The position numbers and the translations under genes were made by a program. From positions 1-57,268 of the forward strand of contig NZ_JXSS01000028.1 in assembly GCF_000855665.1 (NCBI RefSeq): a stretch of 57,268 nt of DNA, in the 5' to 3' direction. The stretch comes from Lysobacter sp. A03 (GTDB lineage: Bacteria; Pseudomonadota; Gammaproteobacteria; Xanthomonadales; Xanthomonadaceae). A model generated the notes under the pieces. The model did not search any database, was not told the origin of the DNA, and worked only from the letters and a program-made list of their open reading frames with translations. Of the stretch, positions 44,451-53,834 are shown one piece after another (position 1 is the stretch's first letter; every line of letters begins with the position of its first letter).

Positions 44451-46520
44451 TCAGCGCAGCGCGGCGGCGTCCCAGCCCGGCCGCGGCGCAAAGCGATCGC
44501 CGTGGCGTGACTGCAGCTGTCGCAGCCGCTCCAGCACCGATTCCACTCCGGTTTCGCGGATGTACTGGATCGGGCCGCCACGGAACGGGGCGAAGCCGGT
44601 GCCAAAGATCACCCCCGCATCCAGCAGGTCGGCATCCGCCACCACGCCGTCGTGCAGGCACGCCACCGCCTCGTTGAGCATCGGCAGGATCAGGCGGTCG
44701 GCAAGATCGTCGGGGGCCTTGTAGTTCTCGGGGGCATCGGGCTTGACAGGCTTGCCTTCTTCCCACTTGTACAGGCCCTGGCCGTCTTTCTTGCCACGCT
44801 TTCCCGGCTCGGCCTGTTCGGCCAGCGCTGCGGGCACGGTAAGACCCAGGAACGGTGACAACTCGGCGCCCACGCCAGCGGCGACATCCAGACCGACCGT
44901 GTCAACCAGTTCAATCGGGCCCATCGGCATGCCGAAGCGCACCGCCGCCTTGTCGATGGCAACGCCCGGTATGCCTTCCGAGAACGCGGTCACTGCTTCG
45001 AGCATGTAGGGGAACAGCACCCGGTTGACCAGGAATCCCGGGGTGCCGGCCACCGGCACCGGCAGCTTGCCGATCGCCTTGCAGAACGCGGCCAGTCGCT
45101 GGCGGGTGGTCTCGTCGATTCCGTCATGCTGGACGATCTCCACCAGCGGCATGGCGGCGACCGGGTTGAAATAGTGCAGGCCGGCAAAGCGCGACTGGTG
45201 CGCAAGTCCGTGGCGCAGTTCGTCCAACGGGATGGAGGAGGTGTTGCTGGTCAGCAGCGCGTCGCCCTTCATCCGCGGCTCGATGTCCGCATACAGTGCG
45301 CGTTTCGCGTCGGCGTCCTCGATGATCGCCTCGATCACCAGGTCGGCCTTTGCGGCTCCGTCGCCTGCGAGGTCGCCCTTCAAGCGCGCGGCGACTTCCG
45401 GCCGTTTGACGTCGTCGCGCACTCGCTTGGCGAACAGCGCGCCGGCTCGGGTCATTGCAGCGTCGATGTAACGTTGCTCTCGGTCGTTCAGCGTGACCTG
45501 GAAGCCCTTGTAGGCCGACCACGCGGCAATGTCGCCGCCCATTACACCGGCGCCGATCACGTGCACGTGGCTGATGCCGTGGTCCTTGCCGCCGGTGTTC
45601 TTCAGGCGCTCCTGGAGGAAGAACACCCGGATCAGGTTGCGCGCCGTCGGGGTCGAGGCAAGCTTCGACACCGATTTACGCTCGGCGGCCAGTTGCCGGT
45701 CCAGGCTGCCGCCGGTGCCCTTCCACGTCGCCACCAGGGCGTAAGGTGCCGGGTAATGGTCCTTGGGCGCCTTGCGCGCGACCTGCTTGAGCGTCATCGG
45801 CGCGATCACCTGGCGCGCCGGCCAGGTATTGGTTGCCCAGCCGAGAAAACGCTGGCGCAGTGCGCGCTGGTGGCCCTTCAGGGCCATCGCTGCCGCCGCA
45901 TCCACCAGCATGGCCTTGTCGACAGTCTTGTCGACCAGCCCGCTGGCCCGCGCCGCCGACGCACGCACCGCGCGACCGGTCAGCATCATGTCCATCGCGG
46001 CCGGCGCACCGATCAGGCGCGGCAGGCGCACGCTGCCGCCCCAGCCCGGATAGATGCCCAGCTGTACTTCGGGCAGGCCGATCCGGGTTGAGGGATCGTT
46101 GCTGGCGACGCGGTAGTTGCAGGCCAGCGCGAGCTCGGTGCCGCCGCCCATGCAGAAGCCGTGGATGGCCGCCACGGTCGGGCACGGCAACTCGGCGACC
46201 CGCTGGAACACCTGCTGTCCGCGTTTCAGGGCGCCGGCGACCGTGCCCTTTTCATCGAAGCTCTGGAATTCCTTGATATCGGCACCGGCGATAAAACCAC
46301 TGTCCTTGGCCGAGCGGAAAACCACGCCCTTGGGCGGGTCGATCTGGATGCGTTCCACCAGGGCATCGAGTTCGATCAGGACGTCTTGAGACAGGGCATT
46401 GACGCTCTCCCCCGCACGATCCAGGGACAGGACGAGGACGCCGTCATCGCGCATCTGCGCAAGCCAGTGCTGGCTGCGCAACCCGTCAAAGCCGGGCAGG
46501 GGAGTGGTCGGGGGAGCCAT
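44451..46520 (-). CDS. Multifunctional fatty-acid oxidation enzyme, FadJ/FadB-like
   Basis: 689 residues. The N-terminal enoyl-CoA hydratase domain (1 to about 190) has GADIKEF and both glutamates (GGTELALAC, LPEVQLGIYPG). A linker follows, then an NAD-binding 3-hydroxyacyl-CoA dehydrogenase domain with HVIGAGVMGGDIAAW (from about 316), the catalytic HYFNPV, and the C-terminal helical domain with ANRVL-like FLVNRVLFPYM. It should hydrate and oxidise acyl-CoA in beta-oxidation. No thiolase gene lies beside it. It is divergent from rpoE, and its upstream region is shared with the sigma-E promoter. Confidence 0.9.
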   Translation of the reverse strand: MAPPTTPLPGFDGLRSQHWLAQMRDDGVLVLSLDRAGESVNALSQDVLIELDALVERIQIDPPKGVVFRSAKDSGFIAGADIKEFQSFDEKGTVAGALKRGQQVFQRVAELPCPTVAAIHGFCMGGGTELALACNYRVASNDPSTRIGLPEVQLGIYPGWGGSVRLPRLIGAPAAMDMMLTGRAVRASAARASGLVDKTVDKAMLVDAAAAMALKGHQRALRQRFLGWATNTWPARQVIAPMTLKQVARKAPKDHYPAPYALVATWKGTGGSLDRQLAAERKSVSKLASTPTARNLIRVFFLQERLKNTGGKDHGISHVHVIGAGVMGGDIAAWSAYKGFQVTLNDREQRYIDAAMTRAGALFAKRVRDDVKRPEVAARLKGDLAGDGAAKADLVIEAIIEDADAKRALYADIEPRMKGDALLTSNTSSIPLDELRHGLAHQSRFAGLHYFNPVAAMPLVEIVQHDGIDETTRQRLAAFCKAIGKLPVPVAGTPGFLVNRVLFPYMLEAVTAFSEGIPGVAIDKAAVRFGMPMGPIELVDTVGLDVAAGVGAELSPFLGLTVPAALAEQAEPGKRGKKDGQGLYKWEEGKPVKPDAPENYKAPDDLADRLILPMLNEAVACLHDGVVADADLLDAGVIFGTGFAPFRGGPIQYIRETGVESVLERLRQLQSRHGDRFAPRPGWDAAALR

Positions 46521-46679
46521 CAGGCACCATCCATTGAAGTATGGAACAGACAGCTATCATCCCGAGGTTGTTTAACCGGCGTCAAATGGACGCCGCGAAC
46601 ACTCCGTCAGGACACGCGCGCAGCCGAGGGCGACGGGGTGTGCTTGCAGGCAGGCCACGGCGCCCCAACGGTAGTCAAA

Positions 46680-46708
46680 GGAACTTTCTCCCCGAAAGGG
46701 TTGTCCCA
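46680..46708 (+). promoter_or_regulatory. Candidate sigma-E autoregulated promoter of rpoE
   Basis: A perfect GGAACTT (46680-46686), a 16-base spacer, and GTCCCA (46703-46708), a partial match to the sigma-E -10 region. The expected start gives a leader of about 39 bases before rpoE. Confidence 0.6.
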
Positions 46709-46752
46709 CTGCTTGGCCAAGGCCGAGCTGACCAGGAGTGCCGGCGCGCGGT

Positions 46753-47358
46753 ATGGCCGAGAATGATTTGGACCAGGAGCTGGTCAGGCGTGTGCAGCAG
46801 GGCGACAGCACCGCGTTCGATGCTCTGGTACGCAAGTACCAGCACCGGATCGTTGCGCTGATCGGCCGTTACATCGCCGACTGGAGCGAATGCCAGGATG
46901 TGGCGCAGGACGCGTTCATGCGCGCCTACCGGGCGATGCCGAACTTCCGCGGTGATGCGCAGTTCTATACATGGTTGCACCGGATTGCAGTGAATACCGC
47001 CAAGAACCACCTTGTCGCGCAGAAGCGCCGCCCACCGGGTGCTGACATCGATGTCGGCGACGCCGAGCAGTTCGACTCCGCGATCCGCCTGCGCGACAAC
47101 GACACTCCCGAACGTGAACTGATGCGCCAGCAGGTGGAACAACTGGTGCTTCGCGTGGTCGAAGGATTGCCGGCCGAGCTGCGGGAAGCGATTACCCTGC
47201 GCGAGGTCGAAGGGCTGAGCTACGAAGAGATTGCCGAAAAAATGGGGTGCCCGATTGGCACCGTGCGATCGCGGATCTTCCGCGCACGTGACGCAATCGA
47301 TCAGGAGCTTCGCCCCCTGCTTGACGCCGTACCCGATTCCCAGGAGCGGAAACACTGA
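46753..47358 (+). CDS. rpoE: ECF sigma factor RpoE (AlgU)
   Basis: 201 residues. Region 2 (DAFDALVRKYQHRIVALIGRYI and the -10-binding QDVAQDAFMRAYRA) and region 4 (LREAITLREVEGLSYEEIAEKMGCPIGTVRSRIFRARD) are complete and close to E. coli RpoE and Pseudomonas AlgU. It directs the envelope-stress response. The following rseA and mucD genes are its anti-sigma factor and protease. The ATG at 46753 has AGGAG 14 bases upstream, somewhat far. A GTG at 46738 would add five residues. A sigma-E-like promoter lies upstream. Confidence 0.96.
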   Translation: MAENDLDQELVRRVQQGDSTAFDALVRKYQHRIVALIGRYIADWSECQDVAQDAFMRAYRAMPNFRGDAQFYTWLHRIAVNTAKNHLVAQKRRPPGADIDVGDAEQFDSAIRLRDNDTPERELMRQQVEQLVLRVVEGLPAELREAITLREVEGLSYEEIAEKMGCPIGTVRSRIFRARDAIDQELRPLLDAVPDSQERKH

Positions 47359-47384
47359 TGTCAAACATGCTGATGTCAAACACC
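47355..47384 (+). repeat. 15-base tandem repeat over the rseA start codon
   Basis: CTGATGTCAAACATG at 47355-47369 is followed by CTGATGTCAAACACC at 47370-47384. The unit duplicates the rpoE stop/rseA start junction in frame and gives rseA two consecutive ATG options. Confidence 0.85.
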
Positions 47385-48350
47385 CACAGTGATGGATCCG
47401 GGGCCGGGGAGCTGAGCGCCCTTTTCGATGGCCAGCTCGGACCCGACGAGGCGCGCTTCGCGTTGAAGCGGCTCGGCGGGGATGCGGGTTGGCGCGAGGC
47501 ATGTGGTCGCTGGCAATTGGCCGGTGATGCGTTGCGCGGTGACGGCGTCGCTCCCGCACCGTCCGGATTCGCCGATCGGGTCATGGCAGCGGTTGGTCGG
47601 GAACAGGAACACGCGGTGTTGACGGATGTCCGGACCCGGCGCGGCCCCGTCCGTCACAAGCCGCGCTGGTTGGGCGGCGCTCTGGCGGCATCGGTCGCCA
47701 TCGCGGCGCTGTTCGTCGCGCGTCCGATGCTGGACGGGGAAGATCCGGCGGCGGATGCGCCGACGGGCCGGGAGCTTGTGTCCACCGCAGGCGCCGCGGC
47801 ATCCGTCGACTCCCCCGCACCGTTGATCGCCGGCACCGGATCGGGGTCGAAGTCGAAGAACAGCGCGCCCGACGACGCCACCACCATCCAGACCGGCGCC
47901 GCGGCTGCAGCCCTGGCCGCCTCTGCGATGGCCTCGACCTCACCCGATGCATCGCGCCGCAGCGAACCTCGCCAGCGGTCGGTCGGCCGCACCGTGGCCG
48001 GCTCACGTGCCCAATCGCCTGATGCTTCGGTGGCGGCACCGGCCGGCTCCGGTCCCGCGCGGTCCGGGCCGGTCCCGGCCACTGCCGACTCGGCTCGCGT
48101 TCGTCCATTCACTCCCGACGCCATTGCATCCAAACCATGGCCGCGAGCGGCCGTGCCGGGATTCCACGCCAATGCCGGCATGACCGTCGGCTTCACCGGT
48201 GGCAATGAGGCGGGGGTTCCCATCTCCTTCTACCCATTCGAACCCGCCACCCTGCGCAGTGACCCGGTCTCCGGGGCGGTCGAGCGGGAACCGTTACCCA
48301 CTTCGCACATGCTGCCCGAGCCGTCTGCCGGCGCAGTCATCCGCCACTGA
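47358..48350 (+). CDS. rseA: Anti-sigma-E factor RseA-like
   Basis: 330 residues. The cytoplasmic N-terminal domain (about 15-95) has ELSALFDGQLGPDEARFALKRLG and WREACGRWQLAGDALRG, typical of RseA/MucA proteins that hold sigma-E. One membrane segment (about 106-122, LGGALAASVAIAALFVA) is followed by a long, Ala/Ser/Pro-rich periplasmic part of about 200 residues, longer than in E. coli RseA. The ATG at 47358 overlaps the rpoE stop (TGATG) with AGGAG 11 bases upstream; a duplicated ATG lies at 47373. No rseB/mucB follows; mucD does. Confidence 0.9.
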   Translation: MSNMLMSNTHSDGSGAGELSALFDGQLGPDEARFALKRLGGDAGWREACGRWQLAGDALRGDGVAPAPSGFADRVMAAVGREQEHAVLTDVRTRRGPVRHKPRWLGGALAASVAIAALFVARPMLDGEDPAADAPTGRELVSTAGAAASVDSPAPLIAGTGSGSKSKNSAPDDATTIQTGAAAAALAASAMASTSPDASRRSEPRQRSVGRTVAGSRAQSPDASVAAPAGSGPARSGPVPATADSARVRPFTPDAIASKPWPRAAVPGFHANAGMTVGFTGGNEAGVPISFYPFEPATLRSDPVSGAVEREPLPTSHMLPEPSAGAVIRH

Positions 48351-48379
48351 TTCCTGTTTTCGCAACACGAGGCCGACCC

Positions 48380-49894
48380 ATGCCCTATCCGCTCCGCTCG
48401 ATCTTCCTGCTTGGTGCGCTTGCCGCGGCGTTGCCGCTGGCCTGCACGGCGCAGCAGACCCCGGTTCCCGCCGCTGAGTCGGTTCCCGTCGCAGCCCAGG
48501 CGGTGACACCTCCCGCACCGACGCCCATCGTTACCGGCCTGCCGGACTTCAGCCAGCTGGTCAAGCAGGTCGGGCCGGCGGTGGTCAACATCAGTGCGGA
48601 AACGACGCCGCGCAGGGGCCGCTCCGCCGGGCCGCAGATGCCGGACGGTTTCGAGGAGCTGTTCCGCCACTTCGGCATGCCCATGCCGGGCGCGCCCGGT
48701 GGTTCGGGTCCACAGCGCGGGGGCACATCGATGGGCAGTGGCTTCGTGATCTCCGATGACGGCTACGTGCTGACCAACTTCCACGTCATCGATGGCGCCG
48801 ACAAGGTCATCGTCACCCTGTCGGACCGCCGCGAATTCGAGGCTGAAGTGATCGGCAGCGACGAACAGTACGACGTGGCGGTATTGAAGATCCAGGCCGA
48901 TGGCCTGCGCTGGTTGCGCCCGGGCAGCTCGACCTCGGTAGAGGCTGGGCAGTGGGTGGTCGCCATCGGCTCGCCCTTTGGCCTGGATCACTCGGTCACC
49001 GCCGGCATCGTCAGCGCGGTGGGGCGTTCCAATCCCTATTCCGGCCAGCAGTACGTTCCGTTCATCCAGACCGACGTGGCGATCAACCGCGGCAACTCCG
49101 GCGGCCCGCTGCTCAACACCTCCGGCGAGGTGGTCGGCATCAACTCGCAGATCTTCTCCAACTCGGGCGGCTTCATGGGGGTCAGCTTCGCGATCCCGAT
49201 CGACCTGGCGATGAGCGCGGTCGAGCAGATCAAGACCACCGGCAAGGTCAGCCGCGGCATGTTGGGCGTGATCATGCAGCCGGTGACCAGCGAGACGGCG
49301 AAGGCAATCAACCTGCCCGACAACCAGGGCGCGATGGTGGCCAATGTCCAGCCCGGCAGCGCGGCGGAAAAAGCCGGTATCGAGCGGATGGACGTGATCC
49401 GCTCGTTCAATGGCACCGTTATCAAGGACGTCAGCGACCTGCCGCCGATCGTCGGTGCCCTGGCCCCGGGGACCAAGGCGCAGCTGGAGGTGTTCCGCGG
49501 TGGCAAGCTGCGCTCGATCAATGTGGTGATTGGCGGTGATGAGTCCGCCGCCGCGACCAGTCCTCGTCGCAGCGGCCCCGGTGCGCGTCCCCGGGAGGTT
49601 ATTGGTTCCAATGCGCTCGGCCTGACCGCCCGCGACCTGACCCCGGCACAGCGCAAGCAGCTGGGTCTGGGCGATGACGAGGGCGTCATGCTGGCCGGGG
49701 TTGATTCGGATGCCGCGCGCGAGGCCGGACTGCGCCCGGGCGACGTCGTCGTCGCGGTGGGCCGCGACAGCGTCGGCAGCCCGGCGCAGCTGTCCCTGAT
49801 GCTGGGCAAGGCCAAGGCGGGCGACACCCTGATGCTGCTGGTGCAGCGTGGTGGCACGACCCAGTTCATCGCGGTAACCGTCCCCAAGGGCTGA
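48380..49894 (+). CDS. mucD: Periplasmic serine protease MucD (DegP/Do family)
   Basis: 504 residues. A signal peptide (1 to about 24) contains Cys22 in an imperfect lipobox (LPLAC), so lipidation is possible but not clear. The trypsin-like domain has His135 (TNFHVID), Asp165 (YDVAVLK) and Ser240 (RGNSGGP), followed by two PDZ domains (about 285-375 and 405-500). It degrades misfolded periplasmic proteins and, beside rpoE-rseA, acts in the envelope-stress response. An acidic/Gly-rich LA-type loop near 80-115 matches DegP. Confidence 0.94.
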   Translation: MPYPLRSIFLLGALAAALPLACTAQQTPVPAAESVPVAAQAVTPPAPTPIVTGLPDFSQLVKQVGPAVVNISAETTPRRGRSAGPQMPDGFEELFRHFGMPMPGAPGGSGPQRGGTSMGSGFVISDDGYVLTNFHVIDGADKVIVTLSDRREFEAEVIGSDEQYDVAVLKIQADGLRWLRPGSSTSVEAGQWVVAIGSPFGLDHSVTAGIVSAVGRSNPYSGQQYVPFIQTDVAINRGNSGGPLLNTSGEVVGINSQIFSNSGGFMGVSFAIPIDLAMSAVEQIKTTGKVSRGMLGVIMQPVTSETAKAINLPDNQGAMVANVQPGSAAEKAGIERMDVIRSFNGTVIKDVSDLPPIVGALAPGTKAQLEVFRGGKLRSINVVIGGDESAAATSPRRSGPGARPREVIGSNALGLTARDLTPAQRKQLGLGDDEGVMLAGVDSDAAREAGLRPGDVVVAVGRDSVGSPAQLSLMLGKAKAGDTLMLLVQRGGTTQFIAVTVPKG

Positions 49895-50011
49895 CCTCGC
49901 GGCCGCGGCATTCCGCTTCCCGCCCCTGCGGCACCATGGCCGCGGAGGGCGGGAGCGCTTATGCGATAATCGCGTGTTGACTTAACTGGCCCCGGGCCCA
50001 TCGCCGACCGC

Positions 50012-51805
50012 ATGCAGCAGATCCGCAACTTCTCCATCATTGCCCACGTCGACCACGGCAAGTCGACGCTGGCCGACCGCCTGATCCAGATGTGCGGTGG
50101 CCTGACGGCCCGCGAGATGGAGTCCCAGGTCCTGGACAACAACCCGATCGAGCGCGAGCGGGGCATCACCATCAAGTCGCAGTCGGTGTCGGTTCCCTAC
50201 ACCGCGCGCGACGGCAAGACCTACCACCTCAACTTCATCGACACACCGGGCCACGTCGACTTCAGCTACGAGGTCAGCCGCTCCCTGGCGGCCTGCGAAG
50301 GTGCGCTGCTGGTGGTGGATGCGGCCCAGGGCGTGGAGGCGCAGTCGGTGGCCAACTGCTACACCGCCGTCGAGCAGGGCCTGGAAGTGATTCCGGTGAT
50401 CAACAAGATCGACCTGCCGACGGCGGATGTCGACCGCGCAAAGGAAGAGATCGAGGCGGTCATCGGCATCGACGCCAGCGACGCGGTGGCCATCAGTGCC
50501 AAGACCGGCCTCAACGTGGAGGAAGTGCTGGAGGCGATCGTCACCCGGATCCCGCCGCCCAAGCCGCGCGATACCGACAAGCTGCAGGCACTGATCATCG
50601 ATTCCTGGTTCGACAACTACCTGGGCGTGGTGTCGCTGGTGCGCGTGATGCAGGGCGAGATCAAGCCTGGTGACAAGATCCTCGTCATGTCGACGGGCCG
50701 ATGGCATCTGGTCGACAAGGTCGGCGTGTTCACCCCCAAGCGCAAGGACATGCCGATCCTGCGTGCGGGCGAGGTGGGCTGGATCAACGCCAGCATCAAG
50801 GATGTCCATGGCGCGCCGGTCGGCGACACGCTGACCCTGCTGGCCGACCCGGCGCCGTCGCCGCTGCCGGGCTTCCAGGAAATGCAGCCGCGCGTCTTCG
50901 CCGGACTGTTTCCGGTCGACGCCGATGACTACCCCGACCTGCGCGAGGCGCTGGACAAGCTGCGCCTGAACGACGCCGCGCTGCGCTTCGAGCCCGAATC
51001 CTCGGAGGCCATGGGCTTCGGTTTCCGTTGCGGCTTCCTGGGCATGCTGCACATGGAAATCGTGCAGGAGCGCCTGGAGCGCGAGTATGACCTCAACCTC
51101 ATCAGCACCGCGCCGACCGTGGTCTACGAGGTGCTCAAGACGGACGGGACCATCGTGTCGCTGGACAACCCGGCCAAGCTGCCGGCGGCGAACCTGACCG
51201 AGGAGATCCGCGAGCCGATCATCCGCGCCAACATCCTCACCCCGCCCGATTACGTCGGCAACGTGATCACCCTGTGCGAGGAAAAGCGCGGCAACCAGCT
51301 CGGCATCACCTACATGGGCAGCCAGGTCCAGATCAGCTACGAGCTGCCCATGAGCGAGGTGGTGCTGGACTTCTTTGACCGCCTGAAGTCCGTCTCGCGC
51401 GGTTACGCCTCGTTGGACTACCAGTTCGAACGTTTCCAGGCCGGCCCGTTCGTGCGCGTGGACACCCTCATCAATGGTGACAAGGTCGATGCACTAAGCA
51501 TCATCACCCACCGCGCGCATGCTGATCGCCGGGGCCGTGAGATCTGCGAGAAGATGCGCGAGCTCATCCCGCGGCAGATGTTCGACGTGGCGATCCAGGC
51601 CGCAGTGGGCTCGCAGATCATCTCGCGCAGCACGGTCAAGGCGATGCGCAAGAACGTGCTGGCCAAGTGCTACGGTGGCGACATTTCGCGCAAGAAGAAA
51701 CTGCTCGAGAAACAGAAGGCCGGCAAGAAACGCATGAAACAGGTCGGTAACGTGGAAATCCCGCAGGAAGCGTTCCTGGCGGTGCTGCAGCAGGACAACA
51801 AGTAG
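50012..51805 (+). CDS. lepA: Elongation factor 4 (LepA)
   Basis: 597 residues, the usual size. The GTPase domain has [10 protein letters not shown] (11-20), DTPGHVDF and NKIDLP; the C-terminus has the LepA-specific domain with [27 protein letters not shown]. LepA is a translational GTPase thought to help ribosome assembly or movement under stress. It precedes lepB as in E. coli. A GATAAT hexamer near 49963 in the 117-base gap may be part of a promoter. Confidence 0.97.
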   Translation: MQQIRNFSIIAHVDHGKSTLADRLIQMCGGLTAREMESQVLDNNPIERERGITIKSQSVSVPYTARDGKTYHLNFIDTPGHVDFSYEVSRSLAACEGALLVVDAAQGVEAQSVANCYTAVEQGLEVIPVINKIDLPTADVDRAKEEIEAVIGIDASDAVAISAKTGLNVEEVLEAIVTRIPPPKPRDTDKLQALIIDSWFDNYLGVVSLVRVMQGEIKPGDKILVMSTGRWHLVDKVGVFTPKRKDMPILRAGEVGWINASIKDVHGAPVGDTLTLLADPAPSPLPGFQEMQPRVFAGLFPVDADDYPDLREALDKLRLNDAALRFEPESSEAMGFGFRCGFLGMLHMEIVQERLEREYDLNLISTAPTVVYEVLKTDGTIVSLDNPAKLPAANLTEEIREPIIRANILTPPDYVGNVITLCEEKRGNQLGITYMGSQVQISYELPMSEVVLDFFDRLKSVSRGYASLDYQFERFQAGPFVRVDTLINGDKVDALSIITHRAHADRRGREICEKMRELIPRQMFDVAIQAAVGSQIISRSTVKAMRKNVLAKCYGGDISRKKKLLEKQKAGKKRMKQVGNVEIPQEAFLAVLQQDNK

Positions 51806-51851
51806 GCGGCAGCACTCAGCAGTCGTCAACAAAGCACAATAAGGAAACAGC

Positions 51852-52637
51852 ATGCGTTGGTTCGAAATTGCCCTGGTGGCGCTTACCCTCGCCTCCGGGC
51901 TGATCTGGCTGCTGGACAAACTGGTGCTGGCCAGGCGCCGCGCCGACTATCGCGGCCTGCTCGATGACGGCAGCGAGCCGTGGTACGTGGACTACGCCAA
52001 GGCGTTCTTCCCAGTGCTGCTTGCGGTGCTGGTGCTGCGCAGTTTCATCGCCGAACCGTTCCGGATTCCGTCCAATTCGATGATGCCGACCCTCTTGACC
52101 GGCGACTTCATCCTGGTCAACAAGTTCTCCTACGGCCTGCGCCTGCCGATCACGAACAAAAAGGTGGTGGGCATCGGCGAGCCGCAACGAGGCGACGTGG
52201 TCGTTTTCCGGCCGCCGCACCATCCCGACCAGGACTGGATCAAGCGCGTGATGGGTTTGCCGGGCGATCGCATCGGCTATCGCGACAACCAGGTCTTCGT
52301 CAACGGCACGCCGATGGTGTATGAAGAGATCGGGCCGTACGAGGGGCGTGGCAACGGCTCGGAGATGACCGGTGCCACCGAGTTGCGCGAGCACGTGGGC
52401 GATCGCACCCACCTGGTGCTGGAGCGAACCGGGCTGCCGTTCCGCGATCCCGCCGAGGGCGAGTGGACGGTGCCGGAAGGCCAGTATTTCGTGATGGGGG
52501 ACAATCGCGACAACAGCGAAGACAGCCGCTATTGGGACTACCTGCCGGAGGAGAACCTGCGCGGGAAGGCGTTCCTGATCTGGATGAATTTCGACGGCGG
52601 GGTGGATTTCTCCCGGGTCGGCGAGCGGATTCGCTAG
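51852..52637 (+). CDS. lepB: Signal peptidase I
   Basis: 261 residues. Two membrane segments (about 5-22 and 52-68) precede the periplasmic catalytic domain with Ser76 (NSMMPTL) and Lys131 (DWIKRVMGLPGD); the box E GDNRDNSEDSRYWDYLP is present. It removes signal peptides from exported proteins. The residue before the catalytic serine is Asn rather than the Gly of E. coli. It lies 46 bases after lepA with AAGGAA before the ATG. Confidence 0.96.
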   Translation: MRWFEIALVALTLASGLIWLLDKLVLARRRADYRGLLDDGSEPWYVDYAKAFFPVLLAVLVLRSFIAEPFRIPSNSMMPTLLTGDFILVNKFSYGLRLPITNKKVVGIGEPQRGDVVVFRPPHHPDQDWIKRVMGLPGDRIGYRDNQVFVNGTPMVYEEIGPYEGRGNGSEMTGATELREHVGDRTHLVLERTGLPFRDPAEGEWTVPEGQYFVMGDNRDNSEDSRYWDYLPEENLRGKAFLIWMNFDGGVDFSRVGERIR

Positions 52638-52735
52638 CAAGGGGACATGCAGCTGGGGGCGTGCGGCTGCATGAAGCGGATTTGCGCGTGCCATTGACGG
52701 TGCGCGTTGGACAAACTACTGGGGAGCAATTCGAT

Positions 52736-53116
52736 ATGAAGCGTACGCAAAGCGGCATCACGTTGGTCGGTTTCATCATCGTGCTCGGCGTGGCCGGGGT
52801 GTTCATCTACATGGGCATGAAGGTCATCCCGATGTACACGGAGTACTACGCCGTCAAGCAGTCTCTGGAAGGGATCGCCAAGGAGCCGGGCGTCGTGGAC
52901 GAGACGCCCGCGCGCATCAAGGACATGTTTTTCCGCCGAATGAACATCAACTACTCCGAGAACGTCAAGCCGGCCGACATCAAGGTGGTTCGCAAGGATG
53001 CGGGCTATCTGATCACCGTCGATTACGAGGTGCGCAAGCCGCTGATCGCCAACCTCGATGTGGTCGGCAATTTCAGCACCGAGAAGGAACTGCGACGTGG
53101 TGCGGCCGGTAACTGA
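52736..53116 (+). CDS. DUF4845 family single-pass membrane protein
   Basis: 126 residues. The N-terminus [21 protein letters not shown] has a basic start, a Gly followed by a hydrophobic run, and looks like a type IV prepilin leader, except that the Glu expected at position +5 is Gly. The rest is a small soluble domain (about 30-120) with [10 protein letters not shown] and [12 protein letters not shown]4845 proteins sit between lepB and rnc in many gammaproteobacteria; the function is unknown. GGGGAG lies before the ATG. Its end overlaps rnc if that gene starts at GTG 53097. Confidence 0.8.
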   Translation: MKRTQSGITLVGFIIVLGVAGVFIYMGMKVIPMYTEYYAVKQSLEGIAKEPGVVDETPARIKDMFFRRMNINYSENVKPADIKVVRKDAGYLITVDYEVRKPLIANLDVVGNFSTEKELRRGAAGN

Positions 53117-53789
53117 CCGCCGCATGCCGGTGACTGACCTCATCGGCCACGCGTTTGCCGAGCCGGCGCTGCTGGCCCAGGCACTGACGCACCGCAGTGC
53201 CGGTTCCTCGCACAACGAACGCCTGGAATTCCTCGGCGACGGGCTGGTCAACCTGTTCATCGCGGAGGCGCTTTATCGGCACTGGCCGGGGGCGGACGAA
53301 GGCGCACTGACCCGCGGCCGTGCCGAACTGGTGCGCGAGTCCTCGTTGGCGACCGTTGCCCGCGCCCTCGCGTTGGGCGAGCGCTTGACCATGGGGCCGG
53401 GTGAGATGAAGACCGGCGGCCACCGTCGCGACTCGATTCTTGCCGATGCGCTGGAGGCGGTAATCGCGGCGATCTATCTGGACGCCGGATTCGAAGCCTG
53501 CCGTAGCGTGGTGGTGCCGTGGTTCGCCGACGCCATGGCGGCGCTGCCGCCACCGCACAAGGTTGGAAAGGACGCCAAGACCCGCCTGCAGGAATGGCTG
53601 CAGGGCCGCCAGAAGCCTTTGCCGGGATACGAACTGGTGGCCGAGACGGGTGAGGAGCACGCCAAGGTGTTCCGGGTCACCTGCACCCTGAGCAGCCCCG
53701 CGCTGGCGACCGAAGGCGAAGGCCACTCGCGCCGCGCGGCTGAACAGGTAGCTGCGGAGTCGGCACTGGCGGTAATGGGCGTCCAGTAG
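53097..53789 (+). CDS. rnc: Ribonuclease III
   Basis: 230 residues from GTG 53097 (AAGGAA 7 bases upstream), or 221 from ATG 53124 with no ribosome site. The endonuclease signature [13 protein letters not shown] and the second acidic motif [18 protein letters not shown] are present, followed by a double-stranded RNA-binding domain (about 160-228). It processes rRNA and degrades duplex RNA. The start overlaps the DUF4845 gene by 20 bases in the preferred model. The order lepB-(DUF4845)-rnc-era-recO is standard. Confidence 0.94.
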   Translation: MVRPVTDRRMPVTDLIGHAFAEPALLAQALTHRSAGSSHNERLEFLGDGLVNLFIAEALYRHWPGADEGALTRGRAELVRESSLATVARALALGERLTMGPGEMKTGGHRRDSILADALEAVIAAIYLDAGFEACRSVVVPWFADAMAALPPPHKVGKDAKTRLQEWLQGRQKPLPGYELVAETGEEHAKVFRVTCTLSSPALATEGEGHSRRAAEQVAAESALAVMGVQ

Positions 53790-53834
53790 GCCGTGGTTGT
53801 CCGCGGTACCGTCGGCAGCCACTACAATCACCCG

